Shown one piece after another: positions 43,783 to 55,347 of a stretch of DNA of 64,000 nt. How positions within the stretch are numbered: position 1 is the stretch's first letter; each line of letters opens with the position of its first letter. The translations under genes were made by a program, and so were the position numbers. The notes beneath the pieces are model-generated. The model saw only the letters and a program-made list of their open reading frames with translations, searched no databases and was not told the origin of the DNA. The DNA comes from Codonopsis lanceolata (lineage: Eukaryota > Streptophyta > Magnoliopsida > Asterales > Campanulaceae), in NCBI GenBank assembly GCA_013146195.2, contig CM028378.1, positions 79,976,295-80,040,294 on the forward strand, in the 5' to 3' direction.

Positions 43783-45242
43783 ATGGCTATAGAATCAGAA
43801 AACAAAGACATCTGGTACCTGGACAGTGGTTGCTCAAGACACATGACAGGAAACAGAAGTCTTCTTACAGATATAGCTGAAGCCAAAGGACCCACTGTTA
43901 TTTTCGGAGACAATGCAAGAGGAAAAACAATTGGATATGGCTCAATCACTAGAGGAAGTCTCTCCATCAACAAAGTTTCTCTAGTGAGTGGCTTAAAGCA
44001 CAACCTTCTGAGCATATCCCAATTCTGCGACAAAGGATTACTATGCCAATTCAATTCCAACGATGCCTCATCAAAGACGGTGAATCCTGCTCTACAATAC
44101 TGACCGGCAATAGACAAGGAAATGTCTATGTCGTGGACTTAAATCTTCTAGGGAGATTCTCTAGCCTTTGCCTAGTAGCTAACAAAGTTCGTGACAACAG
44201 TTGGCTATGGCACAAGCGTCTCAGTCACCTCAACTTCAAGCACCTCTCCAAGCTCTCAAAAGACGGGCTTGTCAAAGGTCTACCTACGGTGTCTACCGAC
44301 CATGACAGAAGTTGTAAAGCTTGCCAACTAGGAAAACTTTCCAAGTCTTCCTTCAAAAGAAAGTTTGTCTTGTCAACAAACAGACCTCTTCAACTTCTGC
44401 ATATGGATCTCTTTGGACCAATCACTAAAATCAGTATTTCTGGAGACAAGTATACACTTATAGTAGTTGACGACTACTCTAGGTTCACCTGGATTAAAAC
44501 AATGACATCAAAAGATGAGACGTATGATCTAGTCACTGCTCTTTTCAGAAGACTTCAAACTCAAAAGCTTGAAGACATCAGTGACATAAGATCAGACAAT
44601 GGCACTAAATTCAAGAACAATGGTGTAGAAAGATACTGCGATGACCATGGGATCGGCCATAACTTCTCTGCTGCCGGTACTCCTCAACAAAATGGAGTAG
44701 TTGAACGGAAGAACATAACACTGATCGAAGCAGCAAGAACAATGCTGGCAGAAGCTAAATTTCCAAAGTACTTCTGGGCAGAAGCCGTCAACTCTGCATG
44801 TTTCACTCAAAACAGATCCCTGGTAAACAAGTTTCATAACAAAACTCCATATGAAATATGGAGAGGAAGAGCCCCCAACATAGGATTTCTTAAAATCTTT
44901 GGCTGTAAATGTTTTATTCTTCATAATGGAAAAGAATATAGAGGAAAATTTGATGCAAAATCAGACGAAGGAATTTTTCTGGGGTATTCCAAACATTCAA
45001 AAGCATTTCGCATTTTCAGTAAAACTCATTTGAAAATTTTAGAATCTGTGCATGTTTCTTTTGATGAATATGACTTGTTAGAGCCTAGAAAGGCTCCGAA
45101 TGTTGCTAATGATTCTGATAATGATGAGACAGGTACAAACACAACATCTACTTCCACTCCTCATCGAGCGGCAACTCTGAGACCCCCGCTAACCCTTCAC
45201 CGGCGGACTGAACTCTGCGGTACGGTTCAACTCTTACGTTGA
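43783..45242 (+). pseudogene. copia protease and integrase, one frame change
   Basis: The first frame (43783-44103) has the aspartic protease signature WYLDSGCSRHMTG. Near 44060 the reading shifts by one base into the frame open to 45242. That frame has the zinc-binding HKRLSHLNF...CKACQLGK, then the integrase core with three acidic residues visible (HMDLFGP, RSDNGTKF, NGVVERKN) and the copia GKEYRGKFDAKSDEGIFLGY segment. The role is Gag-Pol cleavage and insertion of the cDNA. It ends at 45242, and a frame change separates it from RT. Confidence 0.85.
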
Positions 45243-47066
45243 CCCAGAACCCATCTCTTCTGTTTTACCTCAAGCACCTTTACAGATCACTCATCCTTCT
45301 TGTTCACCAGAAAATGAAGGTTGTTAAGATCCTATCTCTTATGAAGCAGATTTTGGTGAATCTCCTTCTCAACCTACTCCGGAATTCTTAAGGGAAGAAC
45401 CCACCAGAAGTGATCTTCCTCCAACCATTATTGAAACAAGAGATCATCCTATCTCTCAAATCATTGGTGATCTCAACACAGGAGTTCGTACGAGAAATAA
45501 AGTTCGAGAAGAGACTATGTTTGCATATGCATTCGTATCTGAACTCGAGCCAAAGAAGATTGATGAAGCTATTGAAGATCATAACTGGATTGAAGCTATG
45601 CAAGAAGAGCTGAACCAGTTTGAAAGATGCAAGGTGTGGAGCTTAGTTCAAAGGCCGACTGATCATCCAGTTATCGACACCAAATGGGTTTTCAGAAACA
45701 AAAGAGATGAAGATGGAAATGTCACCAGAAATAAAGCTAGACTGGTTGCTCAAGGCTACCGACAGGAAGAAGGAATTGACTTCGATGAAACTTTTGCTCC
45801 TGTTGCTAGACTAGAGGCAATCAGACTCTTTCTAGCTTATGCCTCGTTCATGGACTTCAAAGTGTATCAGATGGATGTAAAGAGTGCCTTTCTAAATGGT
45901 GATCTTCAAGAAACTGTATACGTGGAACAACCTCCAGGATTTGTCATTCAAGACAAACTGGATTATGTCTACCGACTCAAGAAAGCTCTCTATGGCCTGA
46001 AGCAAGCTCCCAGAGCTTGGTATGAAACTCTATCCAAGTTCTTAATAGAACAAGGATTCGTGAGAGGAAGGATAGACACTACCTTATTCATCCTCAAGCA
46101 CAAGGGTCATTCTCTTCTGGTACAAATCTATGTGGACGATATCATCTTTGGATCAACTAACCAAAGCCTGTGTAAAAGATTCGAGAAGCTGATGCAAAGC
46201 AAGTTCGAGATGAGCATGATGGGTGAACTTACCTACTTTCTAGGGCTGCAAATTCAACAGGACTTCGACGGAATCTTCATCACCAAACCAAATATGCAAA
46301 GGAACTAATCAAGAAATTTGGTCTTGATTTAGCTAAAGGATTTGAGACTCCAATGTCTACCGACTGCCATCTTGACAAAGATGAAAAGGGAAAGCAAGAG
46401 AACATGACCAAGTACCGAGGAATCATAGGTTCACTTCTTTACCTTCTTGCCCGATGAGACGACATAATGTTTGTTGTTTGTGTTTGTGCAAGATTTCGGC
46501 GGATCCAAAGGAATCACATTTGCTTGCCGCCAAGCGTATCATCGGATATGTTTCTACAACAACCAATCTAGGCATCCGGTATTCCAAACACAACAATTTC
46601 GATCTAGTTGGATACTCGGATGCAGATTATGCGACCAAAGTGAGCGTAAGAAGAAGCACCGTGGGACTTGTCAATTCCTTGAAATAGACTTGTCTCATGG
46701 TCTTGCAAAAACAAGGATCGCTTGCAAACTCAACCACGAAGGCTGAATACATTCTTGCAAGCGGTACATTTGCTCTCAACTCCTATGGATGAAGCAACAA
46801 CTAGTGGACTACAACATCAAGGCGCAAATTGTCCAATTATGTGTGACAACACATCAATTTCGTCTCCAAAATCGATGATGCACTCCAAGACAAAGCACAT
46901 TGATATTCGTTATCACTTCCTCAAAGATCATGTGGAGAAAGGTAACATCGATGCGGAATATGTTCCAACCGAGCATCAATTGGTCGACATTCTCACAAAG
47001 CCACCGGATGCCACCGGGTTTGCTTATTTAAGGAGAAATCTTGGTATGATTGATCCTACCGCTTAA
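45243..47066 (+). pseudogene. copia reverse transcriptase and RNase H, broken in the RNase H part
   Basis: The RT frame is open from 45517 to 46308 with WVFRNKRDEDGNVTRNKARL, MDVKSAFLNGDLQE and the catalytic YVDDIIFG (about 46126). Frame changes before 45517 join it to integrase. After 46308 the RNase H sequence (SDADYA-like, TKHIDIRYHFLKDHVEKG, TEHQLVDILTKP) is spread over three frames by small indels, ending at TAA 47064-47066. In this terminal part, CTG/CAG positions of contig A appear as CCG, CGG or CG. The role is cDNA synthesis in the virus-like particle. Confidence 0.85.
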
Positions 47067-47427
47067 TTTCAAAGTTTTATTACTTTTCTTTCATACCAGG
47101 TAGACTTAGTTTTAGGGTCGAAGGCGTAAGCTTCCCTGAGCGGAAGACTTAAAGGTTAGTTTCTTTACTTAGTCTATTTTTATTAAAGAGGTTTCTAAAG
47201 CAATAAAGGGGGTCAAGGATAAAATTTGGTACTTAGAAAATATCTTAAGTTCCGCTTTGCGCTAAAATTTTCTCGCCTTTAAATAGACCTTGAACCGCCT
47301 TTTGCAAAACTTTACGAACCCCTTTGATAAAATATTTCTCTCTCTATTCAAACTCTCTCTATCTGTAACTATGTAACCGCTTTCTTCATTCCCAAATCTT
47401 CTTGTTTCTTCTTCTCATCAAACATCA
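47067..47427 (+). other. spacer, internal promoter and leader before the accessory ORF
   Basis: Non-coding. It repeats LTR-like words (GGTAGACTT, GGAAGACTTAAAGG), then carries the TATA-like TTTAAATAG at 47278-47286, then a CT-rich leader. Confidence 0.55.
47278..47286 (+). promoter_or_regulatory. TATA-like box for the accessory ORF
   Basis: TTTAAATAG, identical to that at 5916-5924 in contig A. The ATG follows about 142 bp downstream. Confidence 0.5.
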
Positions 47428-48786
47428 ATGGTATGTTCTTCTCTACTCTTCTACTTAAAACTTATTGTTTACTATTTTGCATTTCATTTCATAACCTAAA
47501 TTATTTTGGAATTCAAACGGTCACTTTCGAGTTTCTAACGAGCTTTCGCCATTATTGTTCTTAAAAACCTAGAAACTAACAATCGTTTATATGCTTTCAA
47601 TGTTTACTCTCTTGAAAAACTTCGTTATACATTTCTACGGTTTGGATACTCTAAACATTCTAGGGTTTCAAGTTTTCATTTCAAAAATTTCCAATAATCT
47701 CAGAAAACCTTGAAATTTGTGCTTGTTTAGTTCTTGAGGTAAAAAGCCCTAATTTTTTATTGCATTTCTTTCAGGCAAAAACTTCAAAATCCAAGCGTGA
47801 CAAATAGAAAGTGTTAGACCCAGAAAGACATTCCACCAAGCTTGATGTCAACCTTAGGGATATCCCACTTTTCCCGCCTCTCATGACATCATCGTGGCTC
47901 ACGGACCCAAAACTGTACATTCCCGGAATGTGCATCGACCTTCATTCGATCCCGACAATAGCAGCGGGAGTCAAGGCATGCGAAGATATGAATGCCTGCG
48001 AATTCTTCCACTCTTACTGCCTCAACGACAAAGATTACAAGATTTTCTGGCGTAAGAGTTCTACCGATGGAACCTTCATGAACAAGAATGCCCTTCGAGG
48101 ATGGATTAGAGGCCGTCTCCATTTCTATCACCGCTAACCATCTCCACCATCATCGGCGCATACTTCTATGGAGCACTTCGAGGCAACCATTACGGAGGCA
48201 ATTCATGCCCTGGAAGCAATGAGGGAGTTGATACCCCTGTGGAATCACTGCGGAAGATGCTGAGGAATCTCTTCCACCGGACGCCTACCGCACAAGCCAC
48301 CTTATTTACAAGGCGGCTACTCAAGAGTGGTGCGCATGACATGTTTACGCCACAACAACTCAACCGACGTGTTGCAGTTCTTCGCATCCACCTCAACTAC
48401 TAAGTGCCATCATCTTCAACGAACTCGAAGGGCCAAGTGGAGAAAGTAAAGAACAACCCTACTTGCAAGCACCCATTCGTGAGGTCGATCAATGCATCTC
48501 TCGAGACAATGAGGAAGTCAACTCTTCCTTAAAAAGAAGATGAGCTGATAGTGGTAGCCAAGGAGAAGCGACTAACCGCCTCGTTCTTCAACAAATACAC
48601 AGAGTATGCAACAAGCGAAGGCGTAGAAGGGTCTTCCACCGGTTTCCCTTGACAAAGTTGCTAAGCCACTACCGATCATAGTGACTCGCTTCAACATGGA
48701 AGCTTATGGCGCGGCCAGCAAGAACCTTCAAGAAGGCCTCTGCAAGTTTGATGAACAAGTTGCCATGTCCTCCATCAAAAAAGCCA
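47428..48786 (+). pseudogene. copia accessory ORF, second reading of the same gene, cut by the gap
   Basis: ATG at 47428-47430 is followed by GTATGT. The 344-bp intron (47431-47774) ends TTTCTTTCAG, and exon 2 starts GCAAAAACTTC. Recognisable pieces are DPKLYIPGMCIDLHS, MNKNALRGWIRGR and FNMEAYG, matching the contig A copy. Frames break every 50-150 bp, and a TAG replaces an Arg codon near 47808. The TAG separating the two halves of the protein is present here too (about 48628). Because contig A has one long open frame over the same stretch, most breaks here are likely sequencing errors near the contig end. Confidence 0.7.
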
Positions 48787-48886
48787 NNNNNNNNNNNNNN
48801 NNNNNNNNNNNNNNNNNNNNNNNNNNNNNNNNNNNNNNNNNNNNNNNNNNNNNNNNNNNNNNNNNNNNNNNNNNNNNNNNNNNNNN
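48787..48886. other. assembly gap of 100 N between contigs B and C
   Basis: Exactly 100 N. Copia sequence ends on the left and the Tat antisense gene begins on the right, so two different elements are cut at this point. Confidence 0.95.
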
Positions 48887-50253
48887 ATTCATTCCTTCAT
48901 TGTTCGAGATATGATCGTGGACATTGGCAGTCGAGCAAGAAAGCCCGCCAAGCCCATGGGTGGCTCTAAGAAAATTCTAAGGGAGGCGAAATTTGATCCT
49001 CGAAGGCCTATCCCATAGCCAAGCGAGCAGGGAGGCGGGTCTACGCGATCCCTATCTGTGACTCTACTTGGCAGCTTGTCAAGGTCGTCCCTGAGGGAGA
49101 AGTAAACCTTCGGCCGAGCGAGGAAAATTCTGAACCGATTGTTCCTACTCACTTGTCCGGCCCGCCTCAACCGAGAGTGCTCCGCCCTCCCCCAGCGGAT
49201 AATCGAGGATGCCTCAGAGGGAGGAGGAGCAAAGTGTGGAGGTATAGGGTGCACTGCCCGTCCCAGATCAACAAAAAGCTAAAGGGCAAAGCGTGTCCTC
49301 GTCGGTCGGACAAATTCCAGGAGGCAAATCCCAGCACGGGGGCGATTTTGTGGCCCCGACCACCGGAGGCATTGGGATCCGGCTCGCTAAAGATTTTGCC
49401 AATGTGCCGGTTATACAAAATTTTGGCGTCTCCCGGAGATTCCCCAGCCTTGCCGGCAAGGTTGGTTGTCCGGCTCCGTGAGGGAAATGGTCGGCGTTGC
49501 CAATTCCTTGCCTCCCGTCGAGGTGATGGGACGTATTGGGCTTTGCGTGAGCGAGGTAAACTCTTCACCTTTTTCCTTTGCTTTTTCGTTCTGGGTGTAC
49601 TTGGTACTAGTACACATTTTGTTTTCTGTAGCCTTGCTCTTTCGTGTCCTCCGACCACTCGGCCGACCAATCGCAGCACCGAGGCCAAGAAGTTAAAGAC
49701 TCAAGGCCAAGCCGATCAAGATGAGATCGAGCTCCTACAGGGTCAGGTGGCCTCTCTGGAGAGCGAACATGCCAAGGGAAATGCCCAGCTTGAAGAGTCC
49801 TCGGCCAAGATGGCCAGTTTGAATGAAGAAAAGGAGTTGGCCGAGACTCGTGCCAAGTATTCTTGAAGAAAGGCTGGTGAAGGCGGAAGAAAAGGCCAAG
49901 CAAGCTGATGCGAGGATTGCCCAGGCTGAGGAAGAGATGGCCGAGCTGAGGGCCAAGGTTGCTGGTCTGGAAGGGCAGGTCGAGGACGCGAAGGTCGCGA
50001 CCTTTGAATCTTTAAGAGGAACTGAAGTGCACAACAAAGAGATCGTCCTTTACTACGAGCGGGGAGTTCGCCATATGCTTCGAGTGGCCGCTGCCTCGGG
50101 GATGAGCCTCGGCACCATAATCGAGTGGGGCAGTGAGAATTTTATTGGCGAGGCTGCTCGGGAAGGCCATGAAATGATTACCTTTGAAAAAGACGAGCTG
50201 GAGATGCTGCATGCAAAGGACGCTAAATATAACTTGGAGGAATGAGTGCCACC

Positions 50254-50517
50254 TAGGGGTGTAAATCGGAACCACCGAACCACCAAACCGAACCAAACCA
50301 AACCAAACCAGTCGGTTTGGTTCGGTTTTGGTCGAAGACGGTTCGGTTTCAGTTTCAAGAATTGAAAAACCACGCGGTTCAGTTCGGTTCACGGTTTTTG
50401 ATATCGAACCAAACCAAACCGAATCGAACAAAACCACCATATATATTTTTACTTATTTATTATATAATATATATTGTATTACATTTATTAACGATTTTGA
50501 ACATTTGATTTATTCAT

Positions 50518-50616
<99 letters not shown>

Positions 50617-50985
50617 GGATACTAAACCAAACAAAATTTTTATTATTGGAGAACTATTATTTCTTCCATTTTTTGTGTTTATTTTAGAATTTGTATTGTT
50701 TTATTTATGATAATTTGTTGTTAGTAGATTATTTTCTAATTTTGATGTTAATTCAAAATTAAAATATTATTTTTATTGTTATTTTTAATGTTGGTTAATT
50801 TCATTAAAAATAATTTATATAAACCACAAAACCGAACCAAACCAAACCAAACCGAGTTGTTCGGTTCGGTTCGGTTCCAAGTCTTACTCGGTTCGGTTCG
50901 GTTTGAGATTTTTGGAACCACTAGGAGGCAGTTCGGTTTGTGGTTTTGGCATAAACCAAACCAAACTGAACCACTTACACCCCTA
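50254..50985. mobile_element. hAT-type MITE with 8-bp target duplication
   Basis: The 732-bp element is bounded by TAGGGGTGTAA and TTACACCCCTA and flanked on both sides by GTGCCACC (50246-50253 and 50986-50993). Element 1 has a single uninterrupted version at the same point. The subterminal parts are long inverted runs of GGTTCGGTTTGG and CCAAACCGAACC. The centre is AT-rich with a (TA)n run. It encodes nothing credible. Confidence 0.9.
50519..50613. repeat. (TA)n microsatellite inside the MITE
   Basis: About 95 bp of nearly pure AT dinucleotide with one GT interruption near 50535. It produces a meaningless Ile-Tyr open frame. Confidence 0.9.
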
Positions 50986-51204
50986 GTGCCACCTACCCCC
51001 TGGTCTCTAGATGTCTTAGCCATGATGAAGGCTGTGGAGCAGGGCGAGGAGGTGGACTTCGACCCTGAGTTAAAATTAAGAAAATTCATGGCTGAGGGTG
51101 AACATTCCAACCGGGCTGAATTTGAAACTGCATCAATAGCCGCCGAACAACACGGTCTTCCCTCTCCCGCTTGTGATGCCGAAGTGGTCGATCTACCCGA
51201 ATAG

Positions 51205-51858
51205 GTTTTTTTGTCCTCGCTGCGTCGTGTGATGTTTTAGGCATGTGTGCCTGTTTCAAGACAATTTTTATTTATTCCTTAACAATTTTTGCTGTTTAAT
51301 ATCTATCTTGATCGTTTTCATAGTTGGATGAATTTATACGAGCTGTTTGAATGTGTTTTAAATTTTGTATACTTTGTCTATTTTCTTTGTTTTATTTCTA
51401 GCTGCTCTCGCGTTCCGAGGACAATCAGAAATTAGTATACTTGCCATATATACATTTTGAATAGTCGACCCTTTCTCTTCGGTGGTTATCCTCGAAACCC
51501 TCCCACCTCCGTACGAGGATGGGAATGAGTACTTGACTCATTTATCAATTTTGATGACATTCCTCGTGTTCCGAGGATGAGGTCTTTTTCTCACCTCCGT
51601 ACGAGGATGGGAATGAGCACTTGGCTCATTTATCAGTTTTGATGGCCTTCCTCGTGTTCCGAGGATGAGGTCTTTTTCCCCCTCCGTACGAGGATGGGAA
51701 TGAGCACTTGACTCATTTATCAGTTTTTATGGCCTTCCTCGTGTTCCGAGGATAGGTTCTACTCCCATCTCTGTTCGAGCATGGGAATAGGTAGGGACAC
51801 ACTTGTTTTTGGATAAAGCCTGCAATTCATTCAACTTGTGATCTTTACAAAATTTACA
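51205..51858 (-). repeat. 3' spacer of Tat element 2 with ~87-bp tandem repeat (4 units)
   Basis: CCTCCGTACGAGGATGGGAA units begin near 51507, 51594, 51681 and (diverged) 51767, a period of 86-87 bp. There is one more unit than in element 1. No gene is present. Confidence 0.75.
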
Positions 51859-54800
51859 TCAACGATAATACACCTTGAGATGATCTGCATGCCAAGGATT
51901 CTTAAAAGGTGTACCGTCTAGCTCGGCCAGCCTGTAGGTTCCTTCTTTCACAATGCTAATTACTTTCAATGGACCCTCCCAGTTGGGGGATAACTTATTT
52001 CTTTCGATCTTCCTGCCCGTTGCTTCAATCTTTCTCAAAACCAGGTCTCCAATTAGAAAAGCTCTTGGCTTTACTCTTTTGTCGTGGTGAATCTTTGTAA
52101 GCTTTTTGTAATTGATCATTCTGAGCCGGGCCTCTAGTTGCCTTTCTTCGAGGTTGTCCAGATCGAGCTGTCTGGACAAGTCGTTCTGTTGTTGATCGAA
52201 GAAGGTAACCCAAATGGTAGGGAGTGCTAGCTCAACTGGTGCCATTGCTTCTGAGCCATATGTTAGTGCAAAAGGGGTTTCACCAGTAGATCCCCGTATT
52301 GATGTTCTGATTCCCCATAGAACAATTGGTAGCTGCTCTAACCAGCTTCCCTTTTTCTCATCTAAATTCCGCTTTAAGGCGTGCATGATCTTCTTATTTC
52401 CTGCCTCTGCCTGACCATTGCCCTGTGGGTGGGCTACCAAAGACATCCTATGCTTAACATTCAGTCTATCACAATTTGCTGTAAATTTTTTGGAGAACTG
52501 AGTCCCATGGTCGGAGACGATCATCCGAGGAAGTCCAAAACGACAGAAAATCTGCTCGTAGGTAAATCTGATCGCTTGATCCTCGGTTGTGCTAGCAAGT
52601 GGCTTTGCTTCTATCCATTTGGTGAAGTAATCCGCGGCCACAATCACATACTCGCATCCATGTTTTGCTTTGGGGAAGGGACCAATAAGGTCGATTCCCC
52701 ACATGTCGAAGGGCCATGCTGTGACTACCGGGGTTTGCAAGACCGAGGGTAGTCGTGGAATGTTCGCGTATCTTTGGCACTTATCACACTTCCTTACATA
52801 TTCCGTTGCATCTCTTCTCATGCTCGGCCAATAGTAGCCATGAAAGTTCATTTTGTCCGACAGGGTCCTCGGACCGGGGTGTCCACCACACTCGCCCTCA
52901 TGCACCTCGGCCAACAGATCGTTTACTGTTTCTGGTCGTATGCATCGAAGGAGAGGTTTGGTGTTAGATCGTTTGTACAACATGTCCCTAACAACCGAGT
53001 ATCTGCATGCTCGGTTCCTGATTATTTGGGCTTCACTCTTCCCTTCTGGTAGGGTGCCTTGCTCGATGTAATCTTTTGTGTCGTCGATCCAACATCTTGG
53101 AGTTTCAACGATGACCATAATTTCCTCCTGACTGATAGCTGGGATTTTGAGGAACATGAGTTCAATGTTAGGTGAAACTTCCTCAGCTTCTGAGGATGCG
53201 ATCTTGGAGAGATAACCAGCTCGAGAATTTCCCTCTCAGGATTTGCTCCAGCTCCCAATATTTAAAAAGGGTCAACAATTTTTGTGTCAATTGCTGGTAT
53301 TTGGCCAATATTGGGTGATTTGCTTCGTATTCGCCCAGTATTTGCTTTACCACCAACTGGGAGTCACTGTAAATCACTATATCTTCAGCCCCTAAGCTTA
53401 GTGCGAGCTCGATTCCAGCGATCAGGGCCTCATACTCGGCCTGATTGTTCGAAGTTTTGAACTGGAATCTTAAAGCCATGTCCAGCTCTCCTGAATTCGG
53501 AATAATCAACGAGAGTCCAGCCCCACTTCTCTCTGCTCCTGCAGATCCGTCCACGAACAAGGTCCAATATGAAGGAGGCCTCGTTTTTGATTGCTCGCCA
53601 GACGTGGTCGCTTTTGTGGTCGCTAAAGTGATTCCTCGAGCGTTTTCTTACTCGCCTCTTGGTCGAGTGAACGAGGTTTCGGCGATAAAGTCGGCCAGGA
53701 CCTGTGCTCGGATCGTTTTCCTGGCTTCATAGCTGATATCATACCCGGAGAGCTTTACCGACCATTTCAGCATTCTGCCCGCCATGTCGGGTTTGTGCAT
53801 GATTTTCCTTAGAGGAAGATTGGTGTACACTATGATCGAGTGTGCCTGGAAGTAAGCTTTTAACTTCCGTGCAGCGATGATCAAAGCGATAACTAATTTT
53901 TCGACCTCTAAGTACCTCCCTTCAACATCTGTTAGTGCGTGAGAGACATAGTAGATTGGCTTCTGAATGCTGTCTTCCTCTCTGATCAAGACCGCAGCAA
54001 CCGCAGAGTCTGATGCGGCCAAGTAGAGGTATAGCTTTTCTTCGGGTATTGGGATACTGAGGAGTGGTGGTCGGCCTAAATATTCCCTGAGCTCCTCGAA
54101 AGCCTTGGTACAATCCTTTGTCCATTCAAATTTTTTGCCTCCCTTTAAGACCTTAAAGAAGGGCAAGCTTTTTTCAGTTGATTTGGCGATGAAGCGACTG
54201 AGAGCAGTGATCCGACCATTAAGCTGTTGGACATATTTGATCGAGGATGGTATGTCCATGGTTGTTAAGGCTTTTATCTTCTCTGGATTGGCCTCAATTC
54301 CTCTTTCATTCACCATGTAGCCGAGGAACTTTCCTTCTGTCACTCCGAATGCACATTTAGCCGGGTTGAGCTTCATTTTGTTCTTTCGTAGATTCGAGAA
54401 AGTTTCTCGCAAATCTTTGGCGTGGTCGGAGTGCTTCGTTTTGATAACCATGTCATCAATGTAAGCTTCCACATTTCTGCCCAACTGGTCCCCGAACACC
54501 TTATTCACCATTCTCTGGTATGTAGCCCCGCGTTCTTAAGGCCAAAAGGCATCATCGTGTAGCAATACAACCCCCCTGCTGCTCGGAACGCTGTATGTAT
54601 CTGGTCGGCCAACCACATCTTGATTTGGTGATAACCTGAATATGCATCTACAAAACTGAGAATTTTGTGCCCCGATATGGAGTCCACAAGTTGGTTGATT
54701 CTGGGCAATGGATACCAATCCTTTGGGCAAGATTTATTTAGATCAGTAAAGTCTACACACATTCGCCATTTCCCAGTTACTTTCTTCACCATGACTACAT

Positions 54801-55347
54801 TTGCAATCCAAGTTGCATACAAGACTTCTTTAATAATTTTAGCTTTCAACAATTTCGACACTTTTTCCTTGATAGTTGTCTGCTTTTTTGAGGAAAAAAT
54901 TCGTGCCTTTTGCTGTATGGGGATGAAGTCTGGGTCAATGCTCAGCTGGTGCATAGCGACGTCCTCGCTAATTCCCTCCATATCCTCGATCCTCCAAGCG
55001 AACACATCCAAGCTTTCTTTTAGCAGCTTGATGATCGATGCTCGCTCCTCTTTGGAGATTTCCCTTCCTACTCGGACCTTCTGCTCGGGAAAATCAAGGT
55101 TGATCACAATTTCATCTAAGTCGTCGCTAGGCTCGATGGCTGGTTGATGATCAATATCCGGGCTTTCAATAGTGATTACTTTGGTGACAGCCTGGTCCTT
55201 TTTATGCTCTGCAGTAGCCAATGTGCCGATCATAAGATCCTTGGTTTCCCCCTTTTTGAGCGAACTAGCGTTCCCAGCTCGCTTTTTCCATTCAAATGGC
55301 GTTCCCCTTGTATCTCTCTTGTGCGAGTGGCTCCACCGCTTTAACTG
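51859..55347 (-). pseudogene. Tat element 2 pol: RT, two RNase H domains, integrase; broken
   Basis: In frame with gag-protease across a TAG (55350-55348). RT reads through FVDAYSGYHQI; a G-run one base shorter than in element 1 (about 54531) shifts the frame, after which AYIDDMVIKTK and the first RNase H are open. A TAA near 53648 replaces CAA of element 1. The second RNase H (MFVDGSAGAER) shifts near 53230 by a 2-bp loss in GAGAGAGG. From 53157 to 51859 the integrase is intact over 432 codons, with a complete zinc-binding set (HEGECGGH, KCDKCQ) and all three acidic residues (MWGIDLIGPF, SDHGTQF, QAEAGNK). The damage does not coincide with that of element 1. Confidence 0.9.

Larger units (their letters stand above)
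40186..48786 (+). mobile_element. Ty1/copia retrotransposon, 5' part (5' LTR to accessory ORF)
   Basis: The order is 5' LTR, primer binding site, gag, protease, integrase, RT, RNase H, internal promoter and accessory ORF, cut by the N gap at 48787. Protease-integrase-RT-RNase H order defines Ty1/copia. GAGTC at 40186-40190 is the left target duplication; its partner is found only at 1028-1032 in reverse complement. From about 46340 to the gap the sequence becomes error-rich and frames collapse, whereas the overlapping part in contig A (4413-6140) is clean. Confidence 0.9.
48887..51204 (+). pseudogene. Tat element 2 accessory gene (antisense to gag-pol), partial, MITE-disrupted
   Basis: It starts inside intron 1 (TTCATTCCTTCATTG then ATATGAT) and covers exons 2 and 3. 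Exon 2 is frame-broken, with CTG/CAG-type discrepancies up to about 49900. Intron 2 is 49556-49631 (GTAAAC...CTGTAG). Exon 3 carries the coiled coil (EEEMAELRAKVAGLEGQVED) and a conserved segment YYERGVRHMLRV, where element 1 has a stop. It continues to WSLDVLAMMKAVEQGEE and ends EVVDLPE at 51204. The hAT-type MITE (50254-50985) splits exon 3 after NLEE. Same-strand neighbours do not exist; it converges on pol, with 87-bp repeats between. Confidence 0.75.

Noticed and set aside
1033..48786. The two copia halves as a large biological inverted repeat or fold-back element
   Set aside because: The single shared target duplication, the complementary flanks, the 4.2-kb overlap ending at N gaps and the error-rich ends fit a scaffold error better.
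50317..50687. 119-codon frame with a long Tyr-Ile run
   Set aside because: It is produced by the (TA)n microsatellite within a MITE.
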